From NCBI RefSeq assembly GCF_002234535.1, contig NZ_CP022521.1, positions 5,084,001 through 5,148,000 on the forward strand: a DNA stretch of 64,000 nucleotides, written 5' to 3'. The notes beneath the pieces were generated by a model, which was not told where the DNA came from, did not search any database, and worked only from the letters and a program-made list of their open reading frames with translations. Each line of letters begins with the position of its first letter. Within the stretch, counting starts at the first letter, position 1. This DNA is from Actinoalloteichus hoggarensis. GTDB taxonomy: Bacteria; Actinomycetota; Actinomycetes; Mycobacteriales; Pseudonocardiaceae. This document shows positions 1 to 8,552 of this stretch, piece after piece. Made by a program: the position numbers and the translations under genes.

Positions 1-1209
1 CTCGGCGAGATCCGCGCGGACCGCGCGGATCAGCTCGTCGTCGTCACGCTGCATGGTCGAGATCTCGCCGACCCGGCCGATGGAGCCCCGGACCAGCAGT
101 GGCGCCGCGGAGCCGCGATCGTCGCCGAGATGGCGCCACTTGCGGCTGGAGAAGGTGAACGCCTTGGCGGTGAAGTCGGTGCCGTCGTCGTGCCGTTCGC
201 CCCGCGCGATCAGCACGCCGCTGGCCTCGGGCAGCCGAGCCGCGGGCGGCAGCGCCAGGCTGACCACGACACTGGAGGCCACCTCGATGGCGCCGTAGGC
301 GGCGGCCGCGGCCGGAGCGGTCACCGCGAGCAGGCGCCGCGCCGCGGGCGGCGGCACGGCCAGCAGCACGGCGTCGACCTCCAGCAGCTCCGGGCTCGGC
401 ACCGCGCCGAAGGCGAGCCGCCAGCCGACGTCGCCCCTGGTCAGCGCGTGCACCGGCAGGCCGAGTCGCACCGTGGCGCCCGCGGCCTCCGCCAGCCGGT
501 CGATCAGTCTGATCAGGCCGCCGCGCAGCGTGCCGAACACCGGGGCTCTGGGCTCGCCGGGCGCCGGGGCGGGCGGGAGGAGTCCGGCCGCGGCATGCAG
601 CACCGAGCCGTCGCCCTCATCGAGCGCCCTGGCGAGGGCGGGCATGGTGGCGCGCAGCCCCAGCCGGTCCGCGTCGCCCGCGTAGACCCCGCCCAGCATC
701 GGATCGACGAGCCGGTCGGTGAGTTCGTCGCCGAAGCGCGCCCGCAGCATCCGACCGAGTGCGACGTCGCCGCCGTCGAGACGCAGCGGTGGGGCCGAGG
801 GCTCCTCGGCCACTCTGGCGACACCCTCCGCCGAGAGCACCCCGCGCAGCGCCTCCACCGAGCCGGGGACGCCCTGCACGGTCCCGGTGACCGGCATCGG
901 AACCGTCCGGCCGCCCGCCCGGACCGTCGGCCCCGCCGAGGTGGGGTTGACCACCTCGCCCGAGGCGTCGAGGTCGGCGAGGAGATCGAGGACCTCCGGC
1001 CTGCGGACCAGGAACGCCTCGGCCCCGACGTCGAAGGCGCCGCCGCCCAGCTGGGCGGTCGCGAGCTTGCCGCCGAGACGACGGCTCTGCTCCAGCACGG
1101 TGATCCGCGCGGCGCGTCCGAGCAGCCTGCGCAGCTCGTAGGCGGCGGTGAGTCCGGACACCCCGCCGCCGATCACGGCGATGTGCGGGACGTGCTGCGG
1201 CCTGGTCAC
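1..1209 (-). CDS. hemG: Protoporphyrinogen/coproporphyrinogen oxidase, HemG/HemY type (3' end outside window)
   Basis: FAD-dependent flavoprotein that oxidises the porphyrinogen ring late in heme synthesis. Actinobacteria usually run the coproporphyrin-dependent route, so CgoX is the likely real activity (family knowledge). The N-terminus shows the dinucleotide-binding motif [17 protein letters not shown] followed by LGGK and a GAEAF segment, typical of the amine-oxidase/PPOX fold. About 403 codons are visible; the family is usually 460-480 residues, so only the C-terminal tail is missing beyond position 1. The GTG start at 1209 shares four bases (GTGA) with the stop of hemE, so the two genes are translationally coupled with hemE first. 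No odd features are seen. Confidence 0.93.
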   Translation of the reverse strand, partial: MTRPQHVPHIAVIGGGVSGLTAAYELRRLLGRAARITVLEQSRRLGGKLATAQLGGGAFDVGAEAFLVRRPEVLDLLADLDASGEVVNPTSAGPTVRAGGRTVPMPVTGTVQGVPGSVEALRGVLSAEGVARVAEEPSAPPLRLDGGDVALGRMLRARFGDELTDRLVDPMLGGVYAGDADRLGLRATMPALARALDEGDGSVLHAAAGLLPPAPAPGEPRAPVFGTLRGGLIRLIDRLAEAAGATVRLGLPVHALTRGDVGWRLAFGAVPSPELLEVDAVLLAVPPPAARRLLAVTAPAAAAAYGAIEVASSVVVSLALPPAARLPEASGVLIARGERHDDGTDFTAKAFTFSSRKWRHLGDDRGSAAPLLVRGSIGRVGEISTMQRDDDELIRAVRADLAE

Positions 1210-2327
1210 CGAGTTTCGGCTTCCGCGTCCGTCTCCTCGGACTCGTCGGAGGGGACGCCGCGCTCGTGGACCAGCTCGACGACCCGGGTGATCGCGTCCG
1301 GATCGGTGTCCGGCAGCACCCCGTGCCCGAGGTTGAAGACGTGGCCGCCGGTCCGCCTGCCCTCGGCGAGGATGCGATCCACCTCGCGCTCGATCGCGGG
1401 CGCGCCCGCGAAGAGCACGGCCGGGTCGAGGTTGCCCTGGACCACCGGGGCGGGCCGCTCGGGGGCCGCGGCCACCAGCCTGCGCGCGGCGACGTCCAAC
1501 GGCGTCCGCCAGTCGACCCCGACCACGTCGGCGCCCGCCTCCCGCATCGCGGGCAGCAGCTCGCCGGTGCCGACGCCGAAGTGGAATCGGGGCAGGCCCG
1601 CGTCGGCCAGGCCGCCCAGGACCTTGGCGGAGTGCGGGAGGACGAACTCGCGGTAGTCGCGTTCGCTGAGGGCGCCCGCCCAGGAGTCGAACAGCTGCAC
1701 GGCGTCCACGCCCGCGTCGATCTGCAGGCGCAGGAAGCCGAGGGTGATGTCGGCGAGCCGGTCGAGCAGGGCGTGCCAGGTCGCGGGCTCGCCGTGCATC
1801 AACGCCTTGGTCCGCTCGTGGTTCCGGCTCGGGCCGCCCTCCACCAGGTACGAGGCCACGGTGAACGGAGCGCCGGCGAACCCGATCAGCGGGGTGTCGC
1901 CCGCCTCGGCGGTGATCAGCCGGATCGCCTCGGCGACGGGCGCCACCTGTTCGTCTCGCAGACTCGGCAGCGCGGCGACGTCGGCCGCGGTGCGCACCGG
2001 CTGGGCGATCACCGGGCCGGTGCCGGGCACGATGTCCAGGTCGACGCCCGCCGCGAAGAGCGGCACCACGATGTCGCTGAACAGGATCGCGGCGTCGACG
2101 CCGTGCCTGCGGACCGGCTGCAGGGTGACCTCGCAGACCAGTTCCGGGTTCAGGCACGCCTCGAGCATCGGAATCCCCGCTCGCACCTTGCGGTACTCGG
2201 GCAGGGATCGACCGGCCTGCCGCATGAACCACACGGGCGTACGGCTGGGACGACCGCCCTGTGCGGCGATCAGGAACGGGGCATCGGAGAGGTCCCTACG
2301 AGCGGGCACCAGCGCAGCGTTCGTCAT
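1206..2327 (-). CDS. hemE: Uroporphyrinogen decarboxylase
   Basis: Decarboxylates the four acetate side chains of uroporphyrinogen III to give coproporphyrinogen III in the cytoplasm. The 373-residue protein has the diagnostic N-terminal signature [16 protein letters not shown] and the [13 protein letters not shown] segment of the active-site barrel, followed near the end by [10 protein letters not shown]. The length fits the family. ATG at 2327 is chosen because a GGCGAG sequence sits just upstream; another in-frame ATG lies 12 bases earlier at 2339. Much longer open frames upstream are ignored because family homology begins here. It forms an operon with hemG downstream (4-nt overlap). Confidence 0.96.
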   Translation of the reverse strand: MTNAALVPARRDLSDAPFLIAAQGGRPSRTPVWFMRQAGRSLPEYRKVRAGIPMLEACLNPELVCEVTLQPVRRHGVDAAILFSDIVVPLFAAGVDLDIVPGTGPVIAQPVRTAADVAALPSLRDEQVAPVAEAIRLITAEAGDTPLIGFAGAPFTVASYLVEGGPSRNHERTKALMHGEPATWHALLDRLADITLGFLRLQIDAGVDAVQLFDSWAGALSERDYREFVLPHSAKVLGGLADAGLPRFHFGVGTGELLPAMREAGADVVGVDWRTPLDVAARRLVAAAPERPAPVVQGNLDPAVLFAGAPAIEREVDRILAEGRRTGGHVFNLGHGVLPDTDPDAITRVVELVHERGVPSDESEETDAEAETR

Positions 2328-2638
2328 CTCGCCGAGCATTTTCCCATGAGGGGTCGTCGTCGTGCGGCGCGACCGGCACCGAATGTGAGGCACGGCGCTC
2401 AGCCGGGTGATACGGGAGGTGACGTACCAGCGCACGGCTCCGGCTCCGCCGGTCTCGGTGACCGGGTCGGAGCGGCGACGAGGCCGTTCGCGACGGGCGG
2501 GCGGGCTGACGGCGAGCGGTTCGCGACCGGACCGCGTCCGACGCGGGCGGAGAGTCGGCGAAGATCGACGGCCTCCGCTCGGCGTGGCGAACCCCGCATC
2601 ATCCCCGATTGCCTCTAAAGTCGCGATTCGTGACCGGG

Positions 2639-3184
2639 ATGACTCCAATACCTGAGGTGTTCCGGCACGCCGTGAGCACTCTGAAGTCGGTTCGACCTCG
2701 GTCGGAGCTGACCTTCGAGGAGGTCCGGCCGCCGCAGCGACTCGCACCGTGGGCGTACGCGCTCAGTGCCGAGGTGACGGGTCCCACCAACGAGTTCGCC
2801 TCCGGCAGGCTCGTCGTGCTCCATGACCCGGACAACGTCGACGTCTGGAACGGCGAGCTGCGCGTGGTGGTGTATCTCCAGGCCGAGTTGGACTCGGAGT
2901 TCGCCAGCGATCCGCTGCTGCCGCAGGTCGGGTGGTCGTGGCTGACCGACGCGCTGGAGGGCTGCGGGGCGCGGTGGACGACGTTGGGCGGCACGGTGAC
3001 CGTGACGTCCTCGGCGCGGTTCGGCGAGATCGAAGGGCCTGCCCACACTCACGATCTGGAGCTGCGGGCGTCCTGGACGGCGTCGGACTCGGAGCTGGCC
3101 GCCCACGGCGAGGCGCTGTGCGAGGTGCTGGCCAGCGCGGCGGGCCTGCCGCCGATCGGCGTGGTCGAGCTGCGTCCCCGATAG
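2639..3184 (+). CDS. DUF3000 domain-containing protein
   Basis: 181-residue soluble protein of the actinobacterial DUF3000 family, whose function is not known. Visible family features are the [20 protein letters not shown] block, the GRLVVLHDP block and a C-terminal [17 protein letters not shown] tail. It has no signal peptide or membrane segment. It is divergent from hemE and upstream of the response regulator and RNase D, the order known from Streptomyces and relatives, so it belongs to a conserved core block. The ATG at 2639 gives the family-like start [16 protein letters not shown] at 2630 in the same frame is an equally possible start, since neither has a clear ribosome-binding site. Confidence 0.85.
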   Translation: MTPIPEVFRHAVSTLKSVRPRSELTFEEVRPPQRLAPWAYALSAEVTGPTNEFASGRLVVLHDPDNVDVWNGELRVVVYLQAELDSEFASDPLLPQVGWSWLTDALEGCGARWTTLGGTVTVTSSARFGEIEGPAHTHDLELRASWTASDSELAAHGEALCEVLASAAGLPPIGVVELRPR

Positions 3185-4392
3185 CCGCTCTCGGGCAGGC
3201 GGCGCTCGGCGGCGCCGAGGCTGCGGCGGGCCCTCGGCTGCGGCCCTCGTCGGGTTCGATGACGACCCCGTGGCGCGGGGCGTCTCCTCGCGGCTCGGCC
3301 GTGCCTCCTCGGCGCTCGACCGCGCTGCGACTCGACGTTCGGCGGGGCGACGGCCGCGCTCGTGATCGACCATCCGGCCCTGCTGCCGGAGTCGGAGCGG
3401 TTCCCGGAACCGGCACTCGTGTCGGAGGTCGAACAGACGGTCTCGCAGCGTCCGGCGGACGGCTCACCCCCGCACTCGCCACACCTCCAAACGAGACCTG
3501 GCGGCACCGCGGACGACGGAGGTCTCGGACGGGGCGACGCCGGGCCGGGGTGAGCGGCGGCGGCCCTACCCGGGCAGGCTCGATGCCGTCCTCGGCTCCG
3601 CCGCCGTGGCATCGGGGCACGGCCGGCCGAGCGGACCGCCGGGGGATGCGAGGCAGCCGCCCGACGTCCCCGCCACCGGGATCGCACGACACCCCGCCCG
3701 ACGTCGCGCGGGCGGCCTTCGCCGGCCGGCCTGACGCAGGCGGCTTTCCGCGACCGGTCCTGCGCAGCCCGGCGCGCGCCGCCCGATCTCGCGCATCCGA
3801 GCCTCACGCATCCCGGGGGCATGCAGCCGATCCCGCGCGTGCCGCCCGGTCTCCCCGTCCCGTCGGCCGCCGCGGACCGTCACGCTCCGTCCGCACGGGC
3901 GGATGAGCGCCGCGGGCCCGGCCGAACGGCGCTGGACTTCTCGGATAGTCGGCTGCATCACACTCCGGCGGTCGGCCTAGCGAAGGAGCCGTCGACTGCC
4001 GATGGATTGGCAGGACGGGGGACGACGCGGTACGACGCCAGACGTCGAGGTCATTGCTCCGGACGGAGGACGGCGGGCCGGGCCCGACGACCGGCCGTCC
4101 GGACGCGCGACGGGCCGCGGGCGAGGCGGTCTAAACCAATGCCAAACCAGGAATGTCGTACGGGCGCGGCTCAGTGTTAGCAAGACACGCGCTTGTACCC
4201 CGATCGTGTTATCACAAGCCACCCTTGTGACAACCCGATCGGGATAGATCGCACATTGATCGTCCCGCTGGCGCCGTTTGGCGGCTACGCTGCCCCAGTC
4301 GACACCACTTTCGGTCGATCAGTGGCGCGGCTGATTGACCGAGAGTCCCGGTGCCGGTCGGGGGGCACGACCGACTCCAGGGAGGTAGTGAC
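3185..4392 (+). other. Long intergenic region, no supported gene
   Basis: About 1.2 kb between the DUF3000 gene and the response regulator. The first 950 bases are open in several frames only because of base composition; none gives a family-like protein or a convincing ribosome-binding site. A short GC palindrome (CTCGGCG-G-CGCCGAG, 3205-3219) may terminate the DUF3000 transcript. From about 4130 the base composition drops, and a large inverted repeat (4199-4243) lies in what is probably the promoter region of the response regulator. Confidence 0.5.
4199..4243. repeat. 20-bp inverted repeat upstream of response regulator
   Basis: Left arm 4199-4218 (CCCGATCGTGTTATCACAAG) and right arm 4224-4243 match at 18 of 20 positions around a 5-nt loop (CCACC). 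It lies about 150 bp upstream of the response-regulator start in a locally AT-richer stretch. It could be an intrinsic terminator for upstream transcription or a regulator-binding palindrome. There is no T-tract after it, which favours a regulatory role (inference). Confidence 0.6.
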
Positions 4393-5109
4393 GTGGCTGC
4401 CGTCGGCTTAGGTCAGGCCGTTCGTACCACGCCAGCCGGTGCTTTGCCGGCCAACATGGTCCCGCACCCGCGGGAAGAGCTGTTCTCGGTATTGGTGGTA
4501 GACGACCATCCGCTGCTCCGAGAGGCGATCGCCGCTCGGTTGCAACAGATGGGCGCAGGCACCGTGCACGAGGCCGCATCGCTGGCCGAGGCCAGGGCGC
4601 GAGCCCTGGCGACAGGTCCGTGCGACCTCGCGATCCTCGATCTCGGGCTCCCGGACGGGAGTGGCATCGACCTGGTCACGGAACTCCGTGGCCACGGTTG
4701 GCCGCGGATCGTGGTCCTGGCATCCTCCGATGACCCGTATGCGGTCCGGGCGGCGTTTCAGGCAGGCGCTCAGGCGTACCTGCTGAAGTCCGCCTCGCCG
4801 ATGGTGGTCACCGACGGGGTGCGTCGGGTCCTCGACGGCGGCGTGTATGCCGACCCGAGCGTGGCGCCGGTCCTTGCCGCGGGCACTCGCGTGCCGGGCA
4901 CGGACAACACGCCGCGCGAGCTGTCCGCGCGCGAGGTCGAGGTGTTGCAGTTAGTCGCCGACGGTCGATCGAACAAGGAGATCGGCGAGGCGTTGAATCT
5001 GTCCGCACTCACAGTGAAGAGCCATCTGTCGCGGATCGGCCGGAAGCTGGGTACGGGAGACCGTGCGCAGATGGTCGCTCTGGCGATGCGCGCAGGTGTC
5101 ATCAGATAA
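4393..5109 (+). CDS. NarL/LuxR-family response regulator
   Basis: 238-residue DNA-binding response regulator. A receiver domain spans about residues 31-145, with the acidic pair D37-D38, the phosphoacceptor in LAILDLGLPDG (D83), and a conserved Lys in YLLKSA. A LuxR-type helix-turn-helix occupies about 170-235 (LSAREVEVLQLVADG, SNKEIGEAL, TVKSHLSRI). The GTG start at 4393 is preceded by a strong GGAGG at 4381-4385 with 7-nt spacing; it leaves an unusual Ala/Gly-rich leader of about 25 residues before the receiver fold. No histidine kinase is adjacent, so it is an orphan regulator. This gene is conserved next to DUF3000 and RNase D in actinomycetes, target unknown. Confidence 0.9.
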   Translation: MAAVGLGQAVRTTPAGALPANMVPHPREELFSVLVVDDHPLLREAIAARLQQMGAGTVHEAASLAEARARALATGPCDLAILDLGLPDGSGIDLVTELRGHGWPRIVVLASSDDPYAVRAAFQAGAQAYLLKSASPMVVTDGVRRVLDGGVYADPSVAPVLAAGTRVPGTDNTPRELSAREVEVLQLVADGRSNKEIGEALNLSALTVKSHLSRIGRKLGTGDRAQMVALAMRAGVIR

Positions 5110-5114
5110 GTCCG

Positions 5115-5159
5115 GCGCCTTCTGGAGTCCGTGCCGTGTCACGCGACTCCAGAAGGTGC
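5115..5159 (+). terminator. Hairpin terminator between response regulator and RNase D
   Basis: Left arm 5115-5129 (GCGCCTTCTGGAGTC) pairs with 5145-5159 over 15 bp, with one G-T pair, around a 15-nt loop. It starts 5 bases after the regulator stop codon. Its position argues against an RNase D start at 5131 and for the start at 5224. Confidence 0.75.
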
Positions 5160-5223
5160 TCGCACTTCGTGTCGTTCGACCTTGCGCGCCGCGCTCGACG
5201 ACTTCGACGTAGGGTCAGCGGCC

Positions 5224-6498
5224 GTGGATGCACACCGTTGCGAACCCGACGCCGAGCCAGCGACCGAGCCTGGGCGGGCGGTCTCGGAGATCACCGAGCT
5301 CACCACGCCCGCCGAGGGCGTGCCGCCGGTCGTGGCCGATCCCACCGCACTGCGAGCGGCCGCCGACGCGCTCGCCGCGGGCACGGGGCCGATCGCGGTG
5401 GACACCGAGCGTGCGTCCGGATACCGATACTCGGCGCGGGCCTACCTGGTGCAGCTGCGGCGCGCAGGTTCGGGCACGGTGCTGGTCGACCCGATCCCGC
5501 TGCGCGGCAGGCTCGCTCCGCTGATCGAGGCCGTGGGCGATCAGGAGTGGGTGCTGCATGCGGCGTCCCAGGACCTGCCCTGTCTCGCCGAACTCGATCT
5601 GCGGCCCTCCTCGTTGTTCGACACCGAGCTGGCGGGCAGGCTCGCGGGTTACCCGAGGGTCGCGCTCGGCGCGCTGGTCGAACAACAGCTCGGGTATCGG
5701 CTGGAGAAGGGCCACGGCGCGGCGGACTGGTCTCGACGCCCGCTGCCCGCCGACTGGCTGAGCTACGCGGCGCTGGACGTCGAGCTGCTGCTCCCGCTGC
5801 GGGAATCCCTGGAGGCGGAGCTGAGGGCCCAGGGCAAGCTCGAGTGGGCGTCGCAGGAGTTCGAGGCCGTGCGCACCGCGCCGCCGCCGGGGCCGAGGCC
5901 GGAGCCGTGGCGACGGACGTCGGGCATCCACCGGCTCCACGCGCCGCGCAAGCTGGCTGCTGTTCGGGCGCTGTGGCTGGCGCGGGACGAGCTGGCCAGG
6001 ACTCGGGACATCGCACCCGGTCGGGTGCTGCCGGACAAGGCGATCATCGAGGCGGCCCAGACTCAGCCCGCCGACACCACGGCGCTGGTGGCCCTGCCGA
6101 TCTTCGGCGGACGGGCCCAGCGTCGGCGCGCCGACGTGTGGATGGCGGCGTTGCGCGAGGCGGCGGAGCTGCCGAACTCCGCGCTGCCCGCCTCCTCGCC
6201 GCCCTCGGACGGTCCGCCGCCGCCGAACCGATGGGCCGATCGCGATCCGGAGGCCGCCGCCCGCCTGTCGGCGGCTCGGGCGGCGTTGAGCGCGCTGGCC
6301 GAGCGACACGGTCTGCCGGTGGAGAACCTGCTGCAACCCGATCTGGTGCGTCGGACCTGCTGGGCACCGCAGGAGGACCGCTCCGTGACGGGCACCGCCG
6401 CCGCGCTGCGGGCGGGCGGCGCCCGGCCGTGGCAGGTCGCGCTGACCGCCGAGCCGTTGAGCGCCGCGTTGGCGGCCACCACAGAACCGGCGTCCTGA
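5224..6498 (+). CDS. rnd: Ribonuclease D (DEDDy exonuclease with HRDC domain)
   Basis: 3'-5' exoribonuclease involved in RNA 3'-end trimming. The 424-residue protein has a DEDDy nuclease domain in the first 200 residues: AVDTERASGYRY (first Asp/Glu), HAASQDLPCL (second Asp), and SYAALDVELLLPL (Tyr and last Asp). An HRDC domain follows at about residues 235-315 (RKLAAVRALWLARDELAR...PDKAIIEAA), then an Ala/Pro-rich linker and a helical C-terminal part ending in a TCWAP-containing segment. The GTG at 5224 is chosen because the upstream stretch holds a terminator hairpin. The acidic N-terminal 40 residues vary between species. Confidence 0.92.
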   Translation: MDAHRCEPDAEPATEPGRAVSEITELTTPAEGVPPVVADPTALRAAADALAAGTGPIAVDTERASGYRYSARAYLVQLRRAGSGTVLVDPIPLRGRLAPLIEAVGDQEWVLHAASQDLPCLAELDLRPSSLFDTELAGRLAGYPRVALGALVEQQLGYRLEKGHGAADWSRRPLPADWLSYAALDVELLLPLRESLEAELRAQGKLEWASQEFEAVRTAPPPGPRPEPWRRTSGIHRLHAPRKLAAVRALWLARDELARTRDIAPGRVLPDKAIIEAAQTQPADTTALVALPIFGGRAQRRRADVWMAALREAAELPNSALPASSPPSDGPPPPNRWADRDPEAAARLSAARAALSALAERHGLPVENLLQPDLVRRTCWAPQEDRSVTGTAAALRAGGARPWQVALTAEPLSAALAATTEPAS

Positions 6499-6867
6499 CC
6501 GAGGGCCCGCGTTCCGCCCTGGACCGGTTCCGCCCCGGCCCCGAATCCCGCCCGAGGCCGCGTCCTTGAACCCCGCATCCCGACCGGACCCCGTGTCCCC
6601 GAACCCCGCGTCTCGCCCCGGCCCGCACCCGGACGCCGAAGCCCCGGTCGGCGATGAGCGGACCGGCGTCGAGCATCGTCCCGAACGGTGCGGCCTCGAC
6701 GGCCCGCCCACCGTCCGCATCGGACTCGGTGGGCGTCGCCGAGCCGGGGAGGACCCGCGCCGCGGTCCGTTTCATGATTGTCTGGAAGGGGTAGACACCA
6801 AGGTCAAGACCACGGTGTCCGGCAGCCGGGCGATGCCGTGGCCGAACACGTCGACGGGAGAGTCATC
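6499..6867 (+). other. Intergenic region with short degenerate repeats
   Basis: 369 bp between RNase D and the small membrane protein. The 5' half is C-rich and carries loosely repeated GAACCCCGC(A/G)TC units near 6568 and 6600. No gene is supported. The final bases 6856-6860 (GGGAG) are the ribosome-binding site of the next gene. Confidence 0.4.
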
Positions 6868-7116
6868 GTGGGCACCTCGGAACTCCTTCTGGCCGGACTC
6901 ATCAGCGCGGGCGGCGCGCTGATCATCCTCGCGCTGCTGATCGTCATCACGACCGATCGCTGGAACGTGCTCCAGACGTTGATCTGGGCGCTGGTCGTCC
7001 TCGCCGTCCCGGTGATCGGCGCGGCCGTGTTCCTCGTCGTCGACCACCAGCAGAAGGCGGCGCGCCGGGCGACGCACCGCGACGAGGCCGTCACCGACGC
7101 CTCGGCCTCCAACTGA
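6868..7116 (+). CDS. Small two-helix membrane protein, PLDc_N-like
   Basis: 82-residue protein with two hydrophobic helices (about residues 5-27 and 36-61), the second of the WALVVLAVPVIGAAVFLVVD type, followed by a charged tail of about 20 residues. That pattern resembles the stand-alone PLDc_N (cardiolipin synthase N-terminal) domain proteins common in actinomycetes, but the match is from memory of the family pattern and the function is unknown. The GTG at 6868 has GGGAG at 6856-6860. It stands alone between RNase D and the beta-oxidation operon; a GC palindrome at 7122-7134 (CCCCGC-G-GCGGGG) may end its transcript. Confidence 0.65.
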   Translation: MGTSELLLAGLISAGGALIILALLIVITTDRWNVLQTLIWALVVLAVPVIGAAVFLVVDHQQKAARRATHRDEAVTDASASN

Positions 7117-7217
7117 CGCCTCCCCGCGGCGGGGCCCGCCTGTCTCGGCGGTTCCGGACGAAGCAGGGCGGAGCGCACGGTGTGTCGACGATTCGGACCG
7201 CGCGGGGCGAGCCACTG

Positions 7218-7265
7218 GTTACCAGTCGGTAGCAGCGGCTAGAGTGATTGTTACCGGCGGGTAGC
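7218..7265. promoter_or_regulatory. Twin operator sites upstream of the beta-oxidation operon
   Basis: Two copies of GTTACC-N4-GGTAGC, at 7218-7233 and 7250-7265, begin exactly 32 bp apart (three helical turns), 67 bp upstream of the thiolase start. The first also overlaps ACTGGTTACCAGT at 7214-7226. The arrangement is typical of TetR-family repressors that sense acyl-CoA; no such regulator gene is in the window (inference). Confidence 0.6.
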
Positions 7266-7331
7266 ACTGGCGGCCTCGCGTCGCCGTGCCGTCTGCCCAG
7301 CCGACCCCCGAGCTTTCAGGAGGAGCACGCC

Positions 7332-8552
7332 GTGGCCGCAAACGTCGCAGGACGTGCACTTCGGGACGTGGTCTTCGTCGACGGCGTGCGCACGCCGTTC
7401 GGCAAGGCAGGCCCGAAAGGCATGTATGCGGAGACCCGAGCCGACGACCTCGTCGTCAAGGCCATCCGGGAACTGCTCCGCCGCCATCCGCAGCTGCCGC
7501 CGGAGCGGATCGACGAGGTCGCCGTCGCGGCGACGACCCAGATCGGCGACCAGGGGCTGACCATCGGCCGCACCGCCGCGCTGCTCGCCGGACTGCCCAG
7601 GTCGGTGCCCGGCTTCGCCGTCGACCGGATGTGCGCGGGCGCCATGACGGCCGTCACCACCACGGCGGGCGGCATCGCCCTGGGCTCCTACGACGTCACC
7701 ATCGCGGGCGGCGTCGAGCACATGGGCCGTCACCCGATGGGCGAGGGCGTCGACCCGAACCCCCGGTTCCTCGCCGACAAGCTCGTCGACCCGTCCGCCC
7801 TGGTCATGGGGCAGACGGCGGAGAACCTGCACGACCGGTTCCCGACGATCACCAAGGCCAGGACCGACGCCTACGCCGCCGCGAGCCAGGAGCGGTTCGC
7901 CGAGGCCGTCAAGACGGGGCGGATCGGCCAGGACCTCGTCCCGGTCGCGACCCGCTCCGCCGAGCTGGGCTGGGGGCTGGCCACCGAGGACGAGGCGCCC
8001 CGCCCCGGCACCACCGTGGAGGCCCTGGCCACGCTGCGGACGCCGTTCCGCCCGCACGGCCGGATCACCGCGGGCAACGCCGCCGGACTCAACGACGGCG
8101 CCACCGGTGCGCTGCTCGCCGCCGAGGACGTCGCGCGCGAGCTGGGCCTGCCGGTGGGGATGCGGCTGGTCGGCTACTCCTTCGCGGGCGTCGACCCCGA
8201 GGTCATGGGCGTCGGCCCGGTCCCGGCGACCGAGAAGGCGCTGTCCCGCGCGGGGCTGAGCATCGACGACATCGGCCTGTTCGAGATCAACGAGGCGTTC
8301 GCGGTCCAGGTGCTGGCCTTTCTGGAGCACTTCGGCATCGCCGACGACGACGCCCGAGTCAATCAGTGGGGCGGCGCGATCGCCTGCGGTCACCCGCTCG
8401 CCGCCTCGGGGGTACGGCTGATGACTCAGCTGTCCCGCCAGTTCGCCGAGCGCCCGGACGTGCGCTACGGCATCACCACGATGTGCGTCGGAATCGGCAT
8501 GGGCGGCACCGTGATCTGGGAGAACCCGGCCTGGAACGGAGGCGACAAGTGA
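7332..8552 (+). CDS. fadA: Acetyl-CoA C-acyltransferase (thiolase)
   Basis: Catalyses the last, thiolytic step of fatty-acid beta-oxidation, releasing acetyl-CoA. The 406-residue protein shows all thiolase catalytic blocks: nucleophilic Cys in VDRMCAGAMTA, NEAFAVQ, the His of ACGHPLAASG, and the second Cys of TMCVGIGMGGT near the C-terminus. The GTG at 7332 follows AGGAGGAGC with good spacing. It is the first gene of a two-gene operon; its stop overlaps the next start by four bases (GTGA), as expected for subunits of one complex. Two GTTACC-N4-GGTAGC palindromes upstream probably control it. Confidence 0.95.
   Translation: MAANVAGRALRDVVFVDGVRTPFGKAGPKGMYAETRADDLVVKAIRELLRRHPQLPPERIDEVAVAATTQIGDQGLTIGRTAALLAGLPRSVPGFAVDRMCAGAMTAVTTTAGGIALGSYDVTIAGGVEHMGRHPMGEGVDPNPRFLADKLVDPSALVMGQTAENLHDRFPTITKARTDAYAAASQERFAEAVKTGRIGQDLVPVATRSAELGWGLATEDEAPRPGTTVEALATLRTPFRPHGRITAGNAAGLNDGATGALLAAEDVARELGLPVGMRLVGYSFAGVDPEVMGVGPVPATEKALSRAGLSIDDIGLFEINEAFAVQVLAFLEHFGIADDDARVNQWGGAIACGHPLAASGVRLMTQLSRQFAERPDVRYGITTMCVGIGMGGTVIWENPAWNGGDK

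Noticed and set aside
3362-4180. Several short open frames in the 1.2-kb gap after DUF3000
   Set aside because: None has a convincing start signal, neighbour overlap or family-like sequence; composition alone explains them.
7286-8548. In-frame N-terminal extension of FadB covering the thiolase gene
   Set aside because: The extension is an out-of-frame reading of the thiolase; FadB homology begins at the GTG at 8549, which has its own ribosome-binding site.
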